A stretch of DNA of 26,929 nt from a virus (IMGVR_UViG_3300025769_000686:1-26929), one strand, 5' to 3'; positions 6,930-15,176 are shown, counted from the first letter of the stretch. Notes: generated by a model not told the origin, from the sequence alone. Numbers and translations: made by a program.

Positions 6930-7095
6930 GTTGAATATTTTAAAATCATTTGGAAACTTTTTTACGTTAGAGCCTGACGCAGATAAGGCGTTAAAAGAGT
7001 TTATAAAAGCTGAATATAAAAAAGATTGGTTAGCTGCATACAAACATTATAAAGCAGAAGGTACATTACCTAGCTATATGAGAAGAACTTTATAA
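6928..7095 (+). CDS. Small basic hypothetical protein (55 aa) following the helicase
   Basis: A 55-residue ORF, starting MLNILKSFGNFFTLEPDADK and continuing with lysine-, tyrosine- and alanine-rich helix (KAEYKKDWLAAYKHYKAEG) to SYMRRTL. Its amino-acid make-up resembles a real soluble protein, whereas the overlapping minus-strand frame is low-complexity Phe/Ser/Cys-rich and looks like a shadow. No ribosome site is evident and a palindrome overlaps the start. It ends 6 bp into the convergent minus-strand gene. No family recognised. It may be transcribed from its own promoter, or with the SNF2-like helicase through a weak terminator. Confidence 0.6.
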   Translation: MLNILKSFGNFFTLEPDADKALKEFIKAEYKKDWLAAYKHYKAEGTLPSYMRRTL

Positions 7096-7302
7096 AACAT
7101 CCTCCAATAATCCAGCTTGGACACAAGTAAAATTAATTTCTACAGTGTCTAAGTCTTGGAGGTCTTCTGTTACTAAACTATAATATTCATTACATTGTTC
7201 ATAATTTGGAAAATTTACTTCAGAAACCATTCTCAAACATTTTTGATCTACTCCTAAACCAATACACACCCAACCTATTAAAAAAAATTTTAAACTAGCC
7301 AA
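7090..7302 (-). CDS. Small probable exported protein (70 aa, TTG start)
   Basis: Taken from TTG (7302-7300), which overlaps the TAG stop of the 1161-residue virion protein as TTGGCTAG; a GTG at 7356 would give a longer form with a 62-bp overlap and is less likely. The N-terminus SLKFFLIGWVCIGLG is a short hydrophobic stretch after one lysine, like a signal peptide or anchor. The rest is acidic with three cysteines (KCLRMVSE, EQCNEYY, FTCVQAG). Small proteins with a hydrophobic start and a few conserved cysteines recur at the end of late operons in marine phages and are unannotated. An envelope or lysis-related role is inference. Confidence 0.5.
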   Translation of the reverse strand: MASLKFFLIGWVCIGLGVDQKCLRMVSEVNFPNYEQCNEYYSLVTEDLQDLDTVEINFTCVQAGLLEDVL

Positions 7303-10300
7303 ATACTGTATCAGTAGCTCCAAACACTTCCTGACCTCTTGATGATGTTTGCCCACCCCCTCTTAAAGGAGGTAAGAACGCCATAGAGACTTGATTTAAG
7401 CTTGATGCGGGGCTAATGGTAGGAGAACTTAAAACAGGTTGTACTGGAATATTTGCTTGTGATTGATCTCCAGGCACATTCCTTGCAATTTCTTCTTCTC
7501 TTCTTTTTTTAAAACTATCAGCCTCTTCCATATTAATGTCTTGTTCAATTCCGTCAGTCATCATTCCACCAATTTGTCCTAAGAATCCAATCATATTTTC
7601 TATGTCTCTTGATTTAATATCTTGACCAACAATCATATTGACTAAGGATTCAGAAAAATCTCTGTCATACAAAGATTTTGCTATTAAATCATTCCTTTTT
7701 CTAATACTCAATTGTCTGAACATCCTAGCCAACAATTCACCACCAACAAATTTAATTCCTGTACGACCAGAAGCGACAGCAAATAAACGTGAAAGTATTT
7801 GTGGTGATCCTGTACCAAAGACGCTTTTTACAACATCTCTTAAATTTGCAGGATCAGTTCTTCCTATAGGAAATGGTATAGCACCTGTTTTTTCATAGGC
7901 ATCTGTAATTAATTTTAATCTATCAAAACCTTGAGGATCGTTTACTAAATTAAAAAATGTTCTAAAAGAGTCTTCGTTTTTATCTAAGTAATCATTCATC
8001 TTATCATATTTTGGATACTTACCTTTTCTGATTTCCACCATAATTGGAGCTGACCAATCTTTAAATATTTCTCTTTTAAAAGCTTGAAGTATGATTCCAT
8101 CAGGATCATTTTGTGCTATAGCAGTTACAATTTTTTCCATATCGTCTGGATCTGCTAAGGCTTTTTTCACCATATCATCAGCATTCTTATAAGTAATACC
8201 TCTAAACAACTCTTTATCTTTTGCTAAATTCTCGAGTTCAATACCACCTGCAACATTCAATCTTCCGTTTTGTTCGTTGATTTTGTTTGCAAGGTTAATT
8301 CCTAAATCAGTTTTGCTGTTAAGATCACTTTTAAAGTTCGGAATTATTTCATCCATTTTATTTATTATCTCAATGTTATCTGCTTTAAACTTATCTAGCT
8401 TGACATTATCAATAACACCAGTTGGCCTAAAAATATTTTTAATCATAGTATCATAAAAGGCATTTTCTATACCTTGGATGGCAATAGGATTATTACCAAA
8501 GAAATTTTTAAATTGATCTAAAGTCTCTGAGCTTTCTAAAAAAGCAGCTCCCACACGTTCATTGGGTAGCTTATAATTACCATCACCTGCTTCAGTTCTT
8601 AACTTTAAAATTACTCCTTGTTCATAAAGGTCCTTATATTCAGTGTTATATTTTGTTAACCAATTATCTACAGGTTCAACTGCATCTGGCACTGATTTCA
8701 GTAATTGATCTGTTTTATTTTGTAGTAAAGATAATCGTCTAATTTTTTCTGAATTTGTGTTTGGGTTTCTAAGTGCTTTATTTAAAGACTCTCCAATACT
8801 TCTTTTAAGACCAACTACTTCATCTGCACTTAATGTAAAAGTTTCATCAATAGGATTATATTGTGGAGCTAGTCCAAAAGGTGCATCACCTTTTTGTTTA
8901 TTACGAAGTAAACGTTGGTTAAGTATATTTATTGCTTCATCAAACTCACCCGTTCCAATACTAATTTGTTTAGCTTCTAACATCGCACCAAGTTTGGCTA
9001 ATAAATCATCAAAAGGCTTAGTTAAATCTTTTAGAATTGTATATTCCTGAGGCAAGTCCCCTACTGTTTGAAAAGGTTTAACAGCTAATTCGCTTCTTAC
9101 ATCATCAACAAAATCATTAACAACAATTCTTGGATTAAATTCTTTTACGGTTGTTTCTAGTTCATCATACAAAGTATCTTGTGTTTGTTTAGCCTTTGTT
9201 CCTAGTTCTCCACGTACAAAAATACCTGCATCTTTTAAAACTTCATCAGGAACCCTTGGGAATGTTTTTAATAATTGTTCTTCAGCAGCAGCAATTTTAC
9301 CAGGTACATCATCTATTATAGCTGCATTTAAATTCTTTTGTGGATCAACATAAGTATTAAATTTTTTAACAGGTTCTAATACTTCTTCAATAGTGCCATC
9401 ATTAAACTTACGAGTTACAGGAATTGCATCAGGAAATTCAGCAGCTACTGTTGCATCTAATACTGCCTTGTTTTTTAAAGCTCTTTCTTGTCTGTTAGTT
9501 AATATTTCAGTTCTTACTGGTAAATCTGCTTCCATTAAGGATTGTGTTTTTATTAATTGTGGATCTTGTGTTCTTTCAGCTAAAGACAAATTAAATTGTA
9601 AATCAGCTGCTTCTCCAGCTGCAGTTTTTTTAGCATTTTCGGAAGCAATAACGGGTGCAACTAAGTCTTCTATATCTTGTGATTGTTTTAAATTCTGTTT
9701 TGCAAAGTCATTTTCAATACTTTGTTGTATTTCACTTTTAGCTTCATCATAGGCTTTAGCATCAGATTTTTTGTCGAATACTTTTTTAAATTTTCCAAAT
9801 AATGCCTGAGACAATCCTTGATCTCCTATATTCATAATCACGTCTAATGTTGCTTTAGGAAAGCCGTATAAAGCACCAGGCAAAGCTAATGAACTAGCAA
9901 AAGGTAGGATACCTCTCCATATTGCTTCAGTAGCACTTAATTCTTCAACTTTTTTATCAGATAAATCAGCAGGTAATTCTCCTAATTCCCATCCTGTAGT
10001 AGCTAAAACATCAGTGAGAGCTGCTGTTGCAGGTGATCTTTTATAGAGTGATAAAATCTCATCAATAACTTTTTTACCTGTATCATAAACATTATTTTTA
10101 AAAGTATCAGGTCCCATTTGTTTCAGAATGTTAGCACCAGCAGGTATAGATCCCGCAATTTTGGGAGTTGTTAAAGCAGCACCACCTGCTGCAAACTCAA
10201 TACCTAATAAGGTACCCGCAGCTACACGATCTGCAACTCTCTCTCCTAATGTCTTTGGAGTAAATCTTGGATCAATAGCTTTTGTAGTTTCAAAACCTTT

Positions 10301-10780
10301 TTGGATAGAGTCTTTAATATTTTGTCTGTACTCTTCTTCTTGAGATAAATATTCATCAATATCTGAAGCAGTCCAATTTATGTATGGAAGAAAATCAGAA
10401 CCAGATTGTAACAAACCTGCTAACCTTTGATTAAAACCATTTGTAAATGATTTATATAGATTTTCACCATTACTTTGATAAATACCCGCTACTTGTTCTT
10501 TCGTTAAACCATAATCATTTAAAAGTTCGTCAACTAATTGATTTGTTTGAAATGAATTAAAATTATTTTTAATTGAATATTGACGTAAGTTTTTTAAATC
10601 TTCTCTTGCATCAATAACTTTTTTTCTTAACTCTTCGTCATCAGGTAAATATATTTTTGTGTTAGATTCTTCTCTTGGAATTTCTATTTCGTTTTGTACA
10701 AATTCACTATCTGTTTTAGAAGTTGCTTGGGCAACTGCTTGATTAACGACTTCTCTCTCATATTCTGCTGGTAAAGCCAT
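7295..10780 (-). CDS. Large internal virion / DNA-ejection protein (1161 aa)
   Basis: The largest protein in the window. It is mostly helical, charged and repeat-free, with two hydrophobic Ala/Gly-rich segments: about residues 187-215 (AAGTLLGIEFAAGGAALTT) and about 290-318 (GILPFASSLALPGALYGF). Its C-terminus is proline/serine-rich. I see no lysozyme or transglycosylase motif. Length, helicity, membrane-seeking segments and position as the last of four consecutive virion-type genes match the gp16-like protein that podoviruses eject to form a channel through the cell envelope. That is an inference from family pattern, not a sequence match. Its ATG shares one base with the preceding stop, so the two are probably coupled. 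Confidence 0.65.
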   Translation of the reverse strand: MALPAEYEREVVNQAVAQATSKTDSEFVQNEIEIPREESNTKIYLPDDEELRKKVIDAREDLKNLRQYSIKNNFNSFQTNQLVDELLNDYGLTKEQVAGIYQSNGENLYKSFTNGFNQRLAGLLQSGSDFLPYINWTASDIDEYLSQEEEYRQNIKDSIQKGFETTKAIDPRFTPKTLGERVADRVAAGTLLGIEFAAGGAALTTPKIAGSIPAGANILKQMGPDTFKNNVYDTGKKVIDEILSLYKRSPATAALTDVLATTGWELGELPADLSDKKVEELSATEAIWRGILPFASSLALPGALYGFPKATLDVIMNIGDQGLSQALFGKFKKVFDKKSDAKAYDEAKSEIQQSIENDFAKQNLKQSQDIEDLVAPVIASENAKKTAAGEAADLQFNLSLAERTQDPQLIKTQSLMEADLPVRTEILTNRQERALKNKAVLDATVAAEFPDAIPVTRKFNDGTIEEVLEPVKKFNTYVDPQKNLNAAIIDDVPGKIAAAEEQLLKTFPRVPDEVLKDAGIFVRGELGTKAKQTQDTLYDELETTVKEFNPRIVVNDFVDDVRSELAVKPFQTVGDLPQEYTILKDLTKPFDDLLAKLGAMLEAKQISIGTGEFDEAINILNQRLLRNKQKGDAPFGLAPQYNPIDETFTLSADEVVGLKRSIGESLNKALRNPNTNSEKIRRLSLLQNKTDQLLKSVPDAVEPVDNWLTKYNTEYKDLYEQGVILKLRTEAGDGNYKLPNERVGAAFLESSETLDQFKNFFGNNPIAIQGIENAFYDTMIKNIFRPTGVIDNVKLDKFKADNIEIINKMDEIIPNFKSDLNSKTDLGINLANKINEQNGRLNVAGGIELENLAKDKELFRGITYKNADDMVKKALADPDDMEKIVTAIAQNDPDGIILQAFKREIFKDWSAPIMVEIRKGKYPKYDKMNDYLDKNEDSFRTFFNLVNDPQGFDRLKLITDAYEKTGAIPFPIGRTDPANLRDVVKSVFGTGSPQILSRLFAVASGRTGIKFVGGELLARMFRQLSIRKRNDLIAKSLYDRDFSESLVNMIVGQDIKSRDIENMIGFLGQIGGMMTDGIEQDINMEEADSFKKRREEEIARNVPGDQSQANIPVQPVLSSPTISPASSLNQVSMAFLPPLRGGGQTSSRGQEVFGATDTVFG

Positions 10781-11901
10781 TATTGTTCTTGCCCTTCTAT
10801 AATGTAGCTCCCTTCATCTGCATCTAAATTCATCCCTGAAAAAGCATCATCTCCAGACTTAAATTGTTGATACTCAGAGCTAGCACTAAATGGACTCGAG
10901 TTTTTAAGATCATATTCATCGACTAAATCATTATATTCTGCTCTATTAGAAGCTTTATTTGCAAATTTTCCGTAAGCTATAGTTCTATCTGCATAGAATT
11001 TTAAAATATTTAATATCTTTCTGTTTGCTTCAGGATCAGCCGCTAAGTTAGGTGTAGACGCTAACAATTGTTCTAATTCAAAGTTTGATTTATTACCTGT
11101 TAAAGCTTGTGCTAAATCTAAGGATAACCTTCTATTAATTATATCAAGAGTATCGGTTGAAGCTGCAGGAGCAGTAATACGATCAAAACCTAAACTTTTA
11201 AAAGTTTTATCAACATCAAAACCAAATGCGTCACCTACTTTTACAAGACCACTTAAAGAGGCCACCACTGGGTTAGTTGTCATCTCAGGATCAGCTAAAG
11301 TTTCCATGGCTTGTTCTAAAAGAACTGTAGTGTCTTTTGCTGCATCAGCTTTTTCTCTTTTTTCATCTCTAAAACCAATATAATCTTTTACATCATACTT
11401 ACCTGTACCTTTTTGTTGAATTATACCCTCTAAATTTTCTAAATCTTTTAATTCCCAGTCTGCTAAAGTTTCTCCTGCTTGAATTCTTTGGTTGTAAGCA
11501 TTGATCTTTGCAATAAAACCCTCTGTTTCAGTTTTTTTATCATCAGAAACATCAGGGATACTTTCTTTATAAATATCTAAGGAGGTATCTAATATCTTTG
11601 CTTGTTTTTCTTGATCTGCTTGTGCTCGCAGTAATTCATCAGTTTGTCTACCCGCACTAATTCCACCAAATAAATTTTTTAAATCATCTGCAAGAATTGC
11701 ACTACTACTTGGAAGCTTTGTACCAGGTCTAGCTCTTCCAGTAAAACTTTCTGGATTTTGTGCTAAAAATTGTCCTGCAATGTCAAGTTTTGTTCTCTCA
11801 GGTAAAGTTCCAATACCTGAATAAAGATCACTTACATTAGATACAATCTTTTCGAACCCTGGAAAGTTCGCAAACATTTTTCTATTTTCTAATTTTGCCA
11901 T
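10780..11901 (-). CDS. Probable internal virion protein, helical (373 aa)
   Basis: A soluble, mostly helical 373-residue protein with many short charged helices (DEKREKADAAKDTTVLLEQA region, about 180-200) and a conserved-looking segment DIINRRLSLDLAQALTG near 255-272. No enzyme motif, signal or membrane segment was seen. It lies three bases after the Ala/Gln-rich 296-residue protein and overlaps the 1161-residue protein by one base. The set resembles the three-protein ejection core (gp14/gp15/gp16-like) of podoviruses, with this as the middle partner. The assignment rests on order and composition. Confidence 0.55.
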   Translation of the reverse strand: MAKLENRKMFANFPGFEKIVSNVSDLYSGIGTLPERTKLDIAGQFLAQNPESFTGRARPGTKLPSSSAILADDLKNLFGGISAGRQTDELLRAQADQEKQAKILDTSLDIYKESIPDVSDDKKTETEGFIAKINAYNQRIQAGETLADWELKDLENLEGIIQQKGTGKYDVKDYIGFRDEKREKADAAKDTTVLLEQAMETLADPEMTTNPVVASLSGLVKVGDAFGFDVDKTFKSLGFDRITAPAASTDTLDIINRRLSLDLAQALTGNKSNFELEQLLASTPNLAADPEANRKILNILKFYADRTIAYGKFANKASNRAEYNDLVDEYDLKNSSPFSASSEYQQFKSGDDAFSGMNLDADEGSYIIEGQEQ

Positions 11902-11904
11902 GGT

Positions 11905-12795
11905 TTACCCAAATGCAGATAATGCTCCTATGCCTAATCCTAGTGACTGAGAATAAGGGCTGTATTGATAAGGAGAGGATGTTACTGATTGTGATGGATA
12001 AGGTAATCCACCTAAAATACCAGCACCAAAATCAAGTCTTTCAAAAGGCTCTGCTTGTTGAGCTAATGTGTTTAATCGTTGTGCTTCTAAACCTGCTTGT
12101 TCTTGCTGTTGTTGTAGAGCACCAATACCTTGTAAAAAAGCAATATCTCTTTGAGGTGCTTGTTGAGCCGTAGTAGCTAATCCTCTAAATTGTGGGGCAG
12201 CATAAAGTGATCGTGCTGATGCTGATTCCTGAGCCGATTGTGATCCCGCTAGGGCCTGTAAATAATTTCTTTGTAAATCTTCAAAAATTCTTTTGGATTT
12301 AACATCTTGTAAATTTCTTCCTAATTCTGCTCGTTGTACACCTTCTCTTCCACCTCCAAAAGCACCAGATGCTATGGCAGAAGCAGATAATTGATTTTCA
12401 GCTTGAGCAGCCTGTCGATCTAATTCAGCTAATGCTTGTTGAGTTACTGACTGTTGGTAAGGATCCATGAATGATTGGATACCTTCAGCAGTGGGTGTAA
12501 ATTGTGTTTGTGCAGATTGAAGTGCAGCGTTAGCTTGTTGCATGTATGGTTCAAATGCACCAAGTCCTAAACTTGTTGCACCAACATTACTAGCGGCAGT
12601 ATTAGCAGCTTCCGATATAGCTTGTTGAACAGGAGTAAATGCAGCTACTTGTTGTGCAGGGATTTCTCTTGGTTGCTCAATTAATCCAGTTGTCCCACCT
12701 GTTCCAAAAATTGTATTTAAAAGTTCTTGTGTCCTTGATTGTATATAAGGGGCAGGAACAATGCCTGTATATTGAACGTCTTGTATTGTAGCCAT
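11905..12795 (-). CDS. Ala/Gln-rich internal virion protein (296 aa)
   Basis: A 296-residue protein very rich in Ala, Gln and Ser, with long helices (ANAALQSAQTQF, QQALAELDRQAAQAENQLSA) and a central glycine hinge SGAFGGGREGVQRAELGR (about 142-159), followed by a Pro/Tyr/Ser-rich C-terminus. The ENQLSA...GAFGGGREG...AEL arrangement is one I recall from structural proteins of marine podoviruses. The composition resembles the T7 gp14 class of ejected proteins, which insert into the outer membrane. The start overlaps the preceding gene's stop by one base. No enzymatic motif is seen. Confidence 0.6.
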   Translation of the reverse strand: MATIQDVQYTGIVPAPYIQSRTQELLNTIFGTGGTTGLIEQPREIPAQQVAAFTPVQQAISEAANTAASNVGATSLGLGAFEPYMQQANAALQSAQTQFTPTAEGIQSFMDPYQQSVTQQALAELDRQAAQAENQLSASAIASGAFGGGREGVQRAELGRNLQDVKSKRIFEDLQRNYLQALAGSQSAQESASARSLYAAPQFRGLATTAQQAPQRDIAFLQGIGALQQQQEQAGLEAQRLNTLAQQAEPFERLDFGAGILGGLPYPSQSVTSSPYQYSPYSQSLGLGIGALSAFG

Positions 12796-13964
12796 TATGC
12801 TCTACCTCCAACTTGATTCTGCATATTATACAAAAGTTCAGCACCTTTTGATCTTTCTTGTGCTTTACCTTTACCACCCATTAAACTTCCAAGTCCACGA
12901 ACTGTTCTAGCATTTACTACAAACTCTCCATCAGATAACATAGCAGGGATATCATCAGAAGTTTCAGTGCCAGGTCCTTCGATCTCACCATTTTTTCTTG
13001 GAAAACCACCTTCAGCTAAACTCATAAGTCCTCCATTCTTTACAAAGACTCTTGGATCTACTGGAGCATAACTAATAGGTGTGGGTTTGTCAAAACCACT
13101 TAACACTTTATCTGTTTCCACAACCTCAAATAAACCTTTAGGCATAGCTTCTTCATCAGTAGGTATTTCACTTTTTAAGTAATCACCACCAAGTTTTGTT
13201 ACTAATGCTAGTTGTAATGCTTTTTCAAAAGTTAAACCTTTTTTCATATTTTTACCAACTTCACCTTTTACTTGACTTTCAACAGCTCCAGTTAAACCAA
13301 GTTTATCTGTGACTTTAGTTACAGCCTCACCTACTGATCCACCTTTAAAAGACATTTGACCACCAGAACCTAATACACCTTGTGTTGCTGTTGTTCTACC
13401 GGGTGCACCGCCTGATGCGATAGTATCTCCAAAAAGAAAAGAAGAAAAATCGGTAGCTGCTGTTTTACCAGCTCCTGTTAAAAAACTTAATGGTGTTCCT
13501 GCACCAAATTTTGCAACCTGACCAAGAGATCCAATACCAGGAGAAAAATATCCACTAGCTCCTGCACCTATATAATCTTTTACCCCATACTTTTGAGCTT
13601 CAGGTTCAAAAAAAGTAGCTCCTGCAGCAAGTAAGGGATTTCCTGTTAAAATACCAACTGCTTCACCAAGATACTTTTCTGAATCACCAGGTAAGATATC
13701 TTTAATAATTTTTCTAATACCTTTAATAAAAAACTCTGGAAGACCAGTTTTTGGATTAATAGAGTTTGCTTTACTCCCAACTCTGAAACGAGAAGGTTCA
13801 AGTCCTATTTTTCTAAATTCTTTATATATAGCATCTTTTAAATCAGGGTTTAATTTGAGTAAATCAGAGGGAATGACCATTTCGTCTTCTGCCACGTGAG
13901 CCAAGAAGCTATCTTCATATCTACCTAATTTTGCTAATTTTTGTGCTTGTATTTTTTCAGTCAT
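12795..13964 (-). CDS. Virion-associated protein with C-terminal 'SDDIPAMLSDGEFVV' motif (389 aa)
   Basis: The 389-residue product has a Gly/Ala-rich hydrophobic middle (EAVGILTGNPLLAAGATF, about 101-118) and a C-terminal block SLAEGGFPRKNG followed by GPGTETSDDIPAMLSDGEF and VVNARTVRGLG. This 'G-GT-TSD-IPAMLSDGEFV' ending recurs in large structural proteins of many phages, often tape-measure or internal proteins, although its role is not known. A good AAGGGA ribosome site stands six bases before the ATG. It is the first gene of the internal-virion block and diverges from the 99-residue plus-strand gene, so a promoter for the block could lie in the 59-bp spacer. Confidence 0.6.
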   Translation of the reverse strand: MTEKIQAQKLAKLGRYEDSFLAHVAEDEMVIPSDLLKLNPDLKDAIYKEFRKIGLEPSRFRVGSKANSINPKTGLPEFFIKGIRKIIKDILPGDSEKYLGEAVGILTGNPLLAAGATFFEPEAQKYGVKDYIGAGASGYFSPGIGSLGQVAKFGAGTPLSFLTGAGKTAATDFSSFLFGDTIASGGAPGRTTATQGVLGSGGQMSFKGGSVGEAVTKVTDKLGLTGAVESQVKGEVGKNMKKGLTFEKALQLALVTKLGGDYLKSEIPTDEEAMPKGLFEVVETDKVLSGFDKPTPISYAPVDPRVFVKNGGLMSLAEGGFPRKNGEIEGPGTETSDDIPAMLSDGEFVVNARTVRGLGSLMGGKGKAQERSKGAELLYNMQNQVGGRA

Positions 13965-14023
13965 TTAAGATCCCTTAATTATATATTTATACCTAAAATT
14001 AAGGTATATTACAAAGAAAAATA
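13965..14023. promoter_or_regulatory. Divergent spacer with two competing inverted repeats
   Basis: The 59-bp AT-rich gap separates the internal-virion block (minus) from the 99-residue gene (plus). CCTTAATT (13973-13980) pairs with AATTAAGG (13997-14004), and TATACCT (13988-13994) pairs with AGGTATA (14002-14008). The two hairpins share bases, so only one can form at a time. The arrangement suits an operator or a switch between two promoters. No clear -35/-10 pair stands out. Confidence 0.4.
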
Positions 14024-14323
14024 ATGAAAGTAATTCGTAACTTCCAAGACTTTAAATTAACCGATTGCCCCTTAGTATTGGTTAAATGGCTTGATGCTCA
14101 TGATGCTCTTGAGACAGGATGGCATGAATGGGCAGACATTTTTCGTAAAGCAAAGCTAGCAGAATGTACTTCAGTAGGTTATTTATTTCATCAAGATGAT
14201 CAAAAGATAGTATTAGTTGCCGATGAATGTGGAGAATTTGGATCTCGTATTACAGTTATACCAGGCAACTGGGTAGAAGATGTAGAGTTTTTAAAAAAAA
14301 GTAAGTCTAAGGGATCTTCTTAA
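14024..14323 (+). CDS. Conserved small phage protein of unknown function (99 aa, plus-strand island)
   Basis: A 99-residue soluble protein with the pattern VKWLDAHDALETGWHEW, CTSVGYLFHQDDQKIVLVAD and a final VIPGNWVEDVEFLKK. The 'V-W-DAH...W...SVGYL...DD...LA...IP..W' layout belongs to a small family I have seen in unrelated phages, without known function. It is the only gene on the plus strand in this part of the window. It converges on the methyltransferase gene with a 17-bp overlap of 3' ends, and its upstream spacer is divergent. There is no clear ribosome site before the ATG. Opposite orientation to the late genes may mean early or middle expression. Confidence 0.75.
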   Translation: MKVIRNFQDFKLTDCPLVLVKWLDAHDALETGWHEWADIFRKAKLAECTSVGYLFHQDDQKIVLVADECGEFGSRITVIPGNWVEDVEFLKKSKSKGSS

Positions 14324-14906
14324 GCCATCTTTCAGGATCATTTGATTTATCGTGATACCACGTAGACTCTTTGCCCATCATAACAGCTAAATGCACTGCT
14401 TTTTTATAGTAATCAGTTAAACCCTTTTTACATCCCATTTCTACAGATTGCATATAATAATCATCACCAAACATTGTTCCATCATCTTTAATTTTAGGCA
14501 ACCAATTTATAACATCTTCTGTTACTGCTTCATATTTATGATCAGCATCAACCATGACACCATCAAAATACTTGTCATCAAATAATTTAACAGCCTCATC
14601 AGTTCTCATTTGATGTACTTTTGTAATCCATCCTTCTTCAACAAGATGTCCACAATTTTCCATAAACTCATCATAAAAAGATCTCATATGATCATGTTCA
14701 CCTGCCGTGCCTTCAAAAGTATCTACAACATGAAATTCAAATTTTTTATTATGTTCCTTGAGCCGTGATGCAAGAAAGTTGGTGCTTTTTCCAAGCAAAC
14801 ATCCTAGTTCTATAAATTTACTTCCTTCGGGTAATTTATGAGCAATCATCTCATATGTTTCCATATAATTAAAGTATCCTGGTATTTCAAACCATGGTTT
14901 TGACAT
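14307..14906 (-). CDS. Class I SAM-dependent methyltransferase (Methyltransf_24-like)
   Basis: A 199-residue Rossmann-fold methyltransferase. SAM-binding motif I is FIELGCLLGKST (31-42), the acidic residue after strand 2 is in VVDTFEG (Asp62), and VMVDADHKYEAV (117-128) with DGTMFGDDY (142-150) forms the following strands and active-site face. The VDADHKYE motif is typical of the Methyltransf_24 / cephalosporin-hydroxylase-like group, which methylate small molecules or sugars. No DNA-methylase target domain or NPPY motif is present, so DNA methylation is unlikely. A strong AAAAGGAG precedes the ATG. It closes the tail/modification block, and a role in modifying a glycan or virion protein with the nearby glycosyltransferase and oxygenases is inference. 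Confidence 0.82.
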   Translation of the reverse strand: MSKPWFEIPGYFNYMETYEMIAHKLPEGSKFIELGCLLGKSTNFLASRLKEHNKKFEFHVVDTFEGTAGEHDHMRSFYDEFMENCGHLVEEGWITKVHQMRTDEAVKLFDDKYFDGVMVDADHKYEAVTEDVINWLPKIKDDGTMFGDDYYMQSVEMGCKKGLTDYYKKAVHLAVMMGKESTWYHDKSNDPERWLKKIP

Positions 14907-14924
14907 TCTCTCTCCTTTTTTATT

Positions 14925-15176
14925 TTATTCTTTTATTACGGCACCTGTAAATAATTTTGGTGCAATAACATTTACGTCTCGTCTAATTTCACTATCAGTG
15001 GTGTCGGTGCTAGGATCGGCAACGTCATTGTTTGCGTGATCCTCAGATTCATATTCGACACCTGTTCTTGTATTAGTAATAGTGGTTTCTACCTTACAAC
15101 TATAGACAGGGATTTGATTTCCCTCTGCGTCATACTCATAGCGTAAGATAATTGGTTCATCTATAATCTTTGCCAT
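14925..15176 (-). CDS. Small acidic hypothetical protein (83 aa)
   Basis: An 83-residue acidic protein, MAKIIDEPIILRYEYDAEGN at the start, then a Thr/Asp-rich middle (NNDVADPSTDTTDSE) and a short beta-like end KLFTGAVIKE. I recall small proteins of this general type near tail genes in uncultured marine phages, without function. No motif, signal or membrane segment was seen. It sits between the DUF6065-like gene (37-bp gap) and the methyltransferase (18-bp gap). A small virion component is possible. Confidence 0.65.
   Translation of the reverse strand: MAKIIDEPIILRYEYDAEGNQIPVYSCKVETTITNTRTGVEYESEDHANNDVADPSTDTTDSEIRRDVNVIAPKLFTGAVIKE

Noticed and set aside
6849-7043. Minus-strand 64-residue frame opposite the 55-residue ORF
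   Set aside because: Low-complexity Phe/Ser/Cys/Tyr composition, no ribosome site and full overlap with a plus-strand frame of normal protein composition; treated as a shadow.
7295-10780. Lytic transglycosylase domain in the large internal virion protein
   Set aside because: No catalytic Glu motif of SLT type (ES-x-x-P/N-A-x-S) could be found in either terminal region.
11895-12173. Plus-strand frames within the virion genes (for example 11895-12173, 8757-9050, 9393-9752)
   Set aside because: They lie entirely opposite long confident minus-strand genes, have no ribosome sites and show skewed Leu/Val/Ser composition expected of antisense shadows.
14307-14906. DNA methyltransferase for restriction evasion
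   Set aside because: The protein lacks DNA-methylase catalytic motifs (NPPY/DPPY or PC) and target recognition domain; the VDADHKYE type acts on small molecules or sugars.
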